Source of the DNA: Denitromonas sp.
GTDB taxonomy: Bacteria; Pseudomonadota; Gammaproteobacteria; Burkholderiales; Rhodocyclaceae
DNA: 64,000 bases
Assembly: GCF_034676725.1 (NCBI RefSeq)
Contig: NZ_JAUCBR010000004.1
Span: 2,942,001 to 3,006,000, forward strand
Direction: 5' to 3'
Of this stretch, positions 60,569-64,000 are shown piece by piece; position 1 is the first letter of the stretch; each line of letters opens with the position of its first letter. Under the pieces are notes generated by a model. The model saw only the letters and a list, made by a program, of their open reading frames with translations, was not told where the DNA came from and did no database searches. A program made the position numbers and the translations under genes.

Positions 60569-61285
60569 ATGATGAAGTACGAAGACCTGCTCTGCGAAGC
60601 CCTGGAGATCGACCCGCCCTGGCAGATCGTTCGTCTGCGGAATGATCTTGGCAAACAGCAACTCGACGTCTGGGTGGCGCGTGAGGCGCCGCGTCGCGGC
60701 TGGATTTTTGGCGCCCGCCATGAGGTGCCGAGCGGCCCCGAGCGGATCTGGCGGCATATCAACGTCGGCCAGGCGCGCTGCCTGGTGCACGCCGCCCCCA
60801 CGGATGATCTGGCGCAGGCCGCATTGCCGTGGGCGGGGGGCGACGACCAGGTCTTCTCCCATGCGCTGACGCGGCAGATCGCCCTGCATTTCATGGAAGG
60901 GGTGAAATTCCAGACCATCTGCAAGCTGCTCGACATCCCGGTGGCCGACCTGTGGAAGTTCAAGCACAGCCTCGACAACGGCAAGATCACCCTGTCGGGC
61001 CGCGACACGCTCATCGCCGACGGCGCGCGGACACAGGTCGACATCCCCGACACCGACGACCCGGTCTGGCGCGCGCTGCTCGAGGGCGCGCGGGACCTCG
61101 ACATCCGGGCGCTCAGCCTAAAACTCCTGCTGACCAAGCTGCGCGGGCAAATGCAGCTGATCAGCGACCCGGAAGTGCGCCAGATGAAAGCGCACGAGTT
61201 GCACCACTACTTCGTTCGCCATGCGCCGCAACTGGCGCATGAGCTCGCCCAGATCCGCCCGGAGACCCTGCATGATGCCCACTGA
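60569..61285 (+). CDS. Conserved-looking protein of unknown function (first of a pair)
   Basis: About 238 residues, start MMKYEDLLCEALEIDPPWQIVRLRNDLGKQQLDVWV (ATG 60569 or 60572, GGAG upstream). It looks soluble. The middle segment ALTRQIALHFMEGVKFQTICKLLDIPVADLWKFKHSLDNGK has the shape of a helix-turn-helix. The C-terminus contains MKAHELHHYFVRHAPQLAHELAQ. No family was recognised; a regulatory or DNA-binding role is only suggested by the helix-turn-helix-like stretch. It overlaps the next gene by 14 bases, so the two are coupled. Confidence 0.65.
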   Translation: MMKYEDLLCEALEIDPPWQIVRLRNDLGKQQLDVWVAREAPRRGWIFGARHEVPSGPERIWRHINVGQARCLVHAAPTDDLAQAALPWAGGDDQVFSHALTRQIALHFMEGVKFQTICKLLDIPVADLWKFKHSLDNGKITLSGRDTLIADGARTQVDIPDTDDPVWRALLEGARDLDIRALSLKLLLTKLRGQMQLISDPEVRQMKAHELHHYFVRHAPQLAHELAQIRPETLHDAH

Positions 61286-62246
61286 AGGACTGATGCCCGT
61301 GCCCGTGGTGGCCGGCCTGATTCGCGACGGTCACTTCCTGTGCCTGGCCGGTGACGAGGCTGCGCTGCGCCAGCTGCCGCCGGGCAACTGGATCGGTGGC
61401 ACGATCCCGTACTTCATGTCGGCGACCGGCGCCGTGGTGAGCCGGGAGCTGGTGTACGTGCAGCAGATCGCCGATTTCCTGTCGCCGCCGCGCCTGCGTT
61501 TTTACGATGCGGCAAGCCTGCCGCAGCTGTGCCGGAATGCGCCCGAGCATGGCTACAGCCTGCTCATCGTGCCGGCGTTCAGCGCCTGCCACAGCGACTT
61601 CGCGCGCCATGCGCCCAACTACGAAGACATGTACCTCAAGCCGCTGGCCGGCTGGGTGGCCGGCACGCATCTGGACGATCTCGGTCGGGCGTCCCCGCAT
61701 GTGGTGTATGGCCCGACCGGGCAGTTTTCATCTGAACTCGCGGTGGTCATGGATGTTGCGCTGCCGCCGTCCCGGTTTGCCCACATCGACATCGTCAACC
61801 GCTTCAAGCCGGGTGATGGCGACGCGATCCGTTTCACCGAAACCGGATTCTCTGCCCAGACATGCCAGGTCAATGGCGAGCCCACCCACCTGGCCGACTA
61901 CCTGAGCGCACGGCAGATCGACACCCGCCTGCCGCTGGTGGCCGACTACTGCGGTGCGTCGGTCAATGTCAGCTTCAAGCAGGTGGATACCGCGGCCAAA
62001 CGCGTCGAGTTCTATGCCCCGGTGTTCCCCGGGCTGAGCTACCGCCTCGCCACGCCGGCCGAGCTGCCCGGCAGCCTTGCCGCCGGTGCGGGGGCGCCGG
62101 CGACCTTCGCCTGCAACTGCATCCTCGACTTTCTGTACACCGGCCAGCACGGGCGTCCGGCCAATGGGCTGGCTGGTCCGGCCACCTTTGGCGAGATCGG
62201 CTATCAGCTGCTCAACCAGACCGAGGTCTACCTCACGATCTGCTGA
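61272..62246 (+). CDS. Conserved-looking protein of unknown function (second of a pair)
   Basis: About 324 residues, start MMPTEGLMPVPVVAGLIRDGHFLCLAGDEAALRQLPPGNWIGGTIPYFM (ATG 61272, GGAG upstream). No signal peptide or membrane helix is evident. Notable features are several Cys (CRNAPEHG, FSACHSDF, QTCQVNG, DYCGASVNVSF, FACNCILDFLY). The end FGEIGYQLLNQTEVYLTIC shows the protein is complete. The pattern PPGNWIGGTIPYFM suggests a conserved family without a known function. Translation is coupled to the preceding gene. Confidence 0.65.
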   Translation: MMPTEGLMPVPVVAGLIRDGHFLCLAGDEAALRQLPPGNWIGGTIPYFMSATGAVVSRELVYVQQIADFLSPPRLRFYDAASLPQLCRNAPEHGYSLLIVPAFSACHSDFARHAPNYEDMYLKPLAGWVAGTHLDDLGRASPHVVYGPTGQFSSELAVVMDVALPPSRFAHIDIVNRFKPGDGDAIRFTETGFSAQTCQVNGEPTHLADYLSARQIDTRLPLVADYCGASVNVSFKQVDTAAKRVEFYAPVFPGLSYRLATPAELPGSLAAGAGAPATFACNCILDFLYTGQHGRPANGLAGPATFGEIGYQLLNQTEVYLTIC

Positions 62247-62350
62247 GGCCGTGGCGTGCGCATCGCCGTGCGTCCGATGACGTTGCGATGACCCGTCGGT
62301 TCGATACACTCCATGCCAATGCCGTTTCATGAGCGCAAAAGGAGGTCGCG

Positions 62351-62779
62351 ATGACAGCGCACAATCATGCCAGGGGCACCTGCCTGTGCGGCGCGGTGAC
62401 GGTCAGCGTGGCGCAACCGGCCGCATCGGTCGGGGCGTGCCATTGCCGCATGTGCCGCAAGTGGGGCGGTGGCCCCTTGCTGGCGGTCGAGTGCGGGACC
62501 GAGGTCAGCATCACCGGCGAGGACAGCGTGATGGTGTTCGACTCGTCGCCGTGGGCGCAGCGCGGGTTTTGCAAGCACTGCGGCACCCACCTGTTCTATC
62601 GCCTGAAAGAGGCGAAGCAGTACCACCTGCCGGTCGGGCTGTTCGACGAGGCACCCGAGTTCAGCTTCGACCAGCAGATCTTCGTCGACGAGCAGCCCGC
62701 CTACTACCGCTTCGCCAACGACACCCGGAACCTGACCGGGGCGGAGGTGTTTGCGCTGTACGCGCCGCCGGCCGACTGA
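62351..62779 (+). CDS. GFA (glutathione-dependent formaldehyde-activating/CENP-V) family protein
   Basis: 142 residues with the family zinc sites: C11-x-C13, C30-x-C32-x2-C35 and C74-x2-C77 (GTCLCGAV, GACHCRMCRKWGG, FCKHCGTHLFYR). Members bind zinc and are proposed to act on S-hydroxymethyl-glutathione or other thiol adducts; the substrate here is unknown. Preceded by AGGAGG. Convergent with the gamma-glutamyltransferase gene. Confidence 0.9.
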   Translation: MTAHNHARGTCLCGAVTVSVAQPAASVGACHCRMCRKWGGGPLLAVECGTEVSITGEDSVMVFDSSPWAQRGFCKHCGTHLFYRLKEAKQYHLPVGLFDEAPEFSFDQQIFVDEQPAYYRFANDTRNLTGAEVFALYAPPAD

Positions 62780-62792
62780 ACCGGCGCGGCGC

Positions 62793-64000
62793 CTAGTCGC
62801 CCATCACCACGCCTTCGCGGCGCGGGTCGGCGCCGCCGAGCAGGCGGGTGCCGGCCGCGTCGCGCTGCACCACGATCGCCTGCAGGCCGCTGGTCATGTC
62901 GATGGGCTTGATGGCGTGGCCCCTGGCTTGGAGGGCCTCGGTGACGGCCGCCGGAAAGCGGTCGGTCTCCAGCAGCACCGGTACCTTGCCGCCCACCGAG
63001 GCGAAGTTGGGCAGGTCGATGGCCTGTTGCGGGCTCAGGCCCCAGTTGAGCACGCCATAGAGCGTCTTGGCGGTGTAGTGGATGATCAGCGCGCCGCCCG
63101 GGCTGCCGCCGCTCATCACCAGCTTGCCATTGGATTTGTCGAATACCAGGGTCGGCGCCATCGATGAACGCGGCCGTTTGCCGGGCTCGACCCGGTTGGC
63201 GATCGGCGTGCCGTCGGCTGCGCGTGGCGCAAAGCTGAAGTCGGTCAGCTCGTTGTTGAGCAGGAAACCCTTGACCATCTGCCGCGCACCAAAGGCGTCT
63301 TCGATGGTGGTGGTCATGGCCACCGCGCGGCCCTCGGCGTCGACGATGCTGATATGGCTGGTGCCGTATTCAATCTGCTCGGGCATCGGCGCAAGGCTGA
63401 TGCTGATCGCGCCGGGCCGGCCGGCGGGGGCGTCGGCCATGGCTGTGTCGCCGATCAGGCGGGCGCGCTCGGCCAGGTAGGCCGGCGCCAGCAGAGACGA
63501 CCAGCTGCCGCCCGGGGCCGGGACGAAGTCCGGGTCGGCCACATACTGCGCGCGGTCGGCAAAGCTCAGCCGCGAGGCTTCGACGTAGCGGTGCAGCCAG
63601 TCGGCCGAGGGGGCCGGTGCCTGGGCGCCCGGCGTGGCAGCGGGCGGGGGCAGACGGGCGGCATCGGTGTGCGCCAGGATGCCGAGGATCTGCCCGACCG
63701 TGGTGGCGCCGGAGCTGGGCGGCGGGAAGCCGCAGATGCGGTAGTCCTTGCCGCGTGCGCGGTGGTCGTGACACAGCGGTGCGCGGCGCTTGGCGCGATA
63801 GTTCGCCAGGTCGGCTTCAGCCAGCAGGCCGGGGTTGGTCGGGTGGGTGCGCACCTTGTGCACGATGGCCTGTGCCACCTCGCCTTCGAGCAGACCCCGG
63901 GCGCCGTCGCGGGCAATGCCGCGCAATACGGCGGCCAGCTCGGGGTTTTTCAGCACATGGCCGACCGGCCACGGGGCGCCGCTGGCGTCGAAGAAATAGG
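62793..64000 (-). CDS. ggt: Gamma-glutamyltransferase, C-terminal part (cut by window edge)
   Basis: The frame is open to the right edge (YFFDASGAPWPVGHVLKNPELA...), so the N-terminus lies outside. It cleaves gamma-glutamyl bonds such as in glutathione, in the periplasm. The autoprocessing site and nucleophile Thr is in EYGTSHISIVDAEGRAVAMTTTIEDAFGA. Oxyanion and substrate residues are in PRSSMAPTLVFDKSNGKLVMSGGSPGG. The C-terminus is complete (LLGGADPRREGVVMGD). A GTG at 63956 could be mistaken for the start but lies inside the enzyme. Confidence 0.92.
   Translation of the reverse strand, partial: YFFDASGAPWPVGHVLKNPELAAVLRGIARDGARGLLEGEVAQAIVHKVRTHPTNPGLLAEADLANYRAKRRAPLCHDHRARGKDYRICGFPPPSSGATTVGQILGILAHTDAARLPPPAATPGAQAPAPSADWLHRYVEASRLSFADRAQYVADPDFVPAPGGSWSSLLAPAYLAERARLIGDTAMADAPAGRPGAISISLAPMPEQIEYGTSHISIVDAEGRAVAMTTTIEDAFGARQMVKGFLLNNELTDFSFAPRAADGTPIANRVEPGKRPRSSMAPTLVFDKSNGKLVMSGGSPGGALIIHYTAKTLYGVLNWGLSPQQAIDLPNFASVGGKVPVLLETDRFPAAVTEALQARGHAIKPIDMTSGLQAIVVQRDAAGTRLLGGADPRREGVVMGD

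Overview
This window is GC-rich chromosomal DNA from a motile betaproteobacterium, most likely of the Rhodocyclales (Azoarcus, Thauera or Zoogloea relatives). That placement is inferred from the mix of a polar-type flagellar regulon (flhF, fliA, motC/motD), type IV pilus minor pilins, phasins, a TAXI-type TRAP transporter, NtrC/sigma54-controlled nitrate uptake and the parE–substrate-binding protein–parC order. No rRNA, phage, CRISPR array or complete insertion sequence was seen.

Layout: 1-6105 (minus) is the minor pilin operon fimT-pilV-pilW-pilX-pilY1, followed by a gene cut by the left edge. A tRNA-Thr(CGT) with its own promoter and terminator and a DUF192 gene come next. 7113-14503 is the flagellar block flhB-flhA / flhF-flhG-like-fliA-motC. 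Directly after motC lies a perfect (CCGCA)22 repeat, then arsR-arsC-acr3 and a chemoreceptor gene, and only then motD. 19383-22354 holds an FNR-box-controlled bacteriohemerythrin, a Gate-domain membrane protein, an Lrp regulator and an orphan amino-acid-binding protein. 22666-28196 is parC, a frameshifted substrate-binding protein gene and parE, followed by an HD hydrolase.

28963-41446 is the second flagellar block: flgN-flgM-flgA leftward and flgBCDEFGHIJ then flgKL rightward. It has recognisable sigma28 and sigma54 promoters and two small palindromic elements at the flgF/flgG and flgJ/flgK junctions. 41448-47494 contains a lipoprotein, several small unknown genes, an S4 RNA-binding protein, a YaiI/YqxD protein and a large fused TRAP permease.

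47689-51915 is the most interesting region. nasT encodes an ANTAR antiterminator and has its own sigma54-like promoter. It is followed by an NtrC-like site, a second sigma54 promoter, a dual hexaloop (ANTAR-type) RNA leader, an intrinsic terminator and then nrtA-nrtB-nrtC for nitrate import. A MITE-like element separates nrtB from nrtC.

52053-64000 holds a DUF2007 gene, a divergent MFS/LysR pair, fliOPQR (fliP carries an apparent frameshift that fuses its frame to fliQ), a DUF1415 gene, two phasin genes, an MscS channel, an unrecognised two-gene cassette, a GFA-family protein and a gamma-glutamyltransferase cut by the right edge.

How the parts work together: the flagellar genes show a hierarchy, with sigma54-type promoters before flgB and flgK and FliA (sigma28) promoters before flgM, the chemoreceptor and motD. 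Nitrogen genes are layered: NtrC/sigma54 for nitrogen limitation, then NasT acting on the leader RNA.
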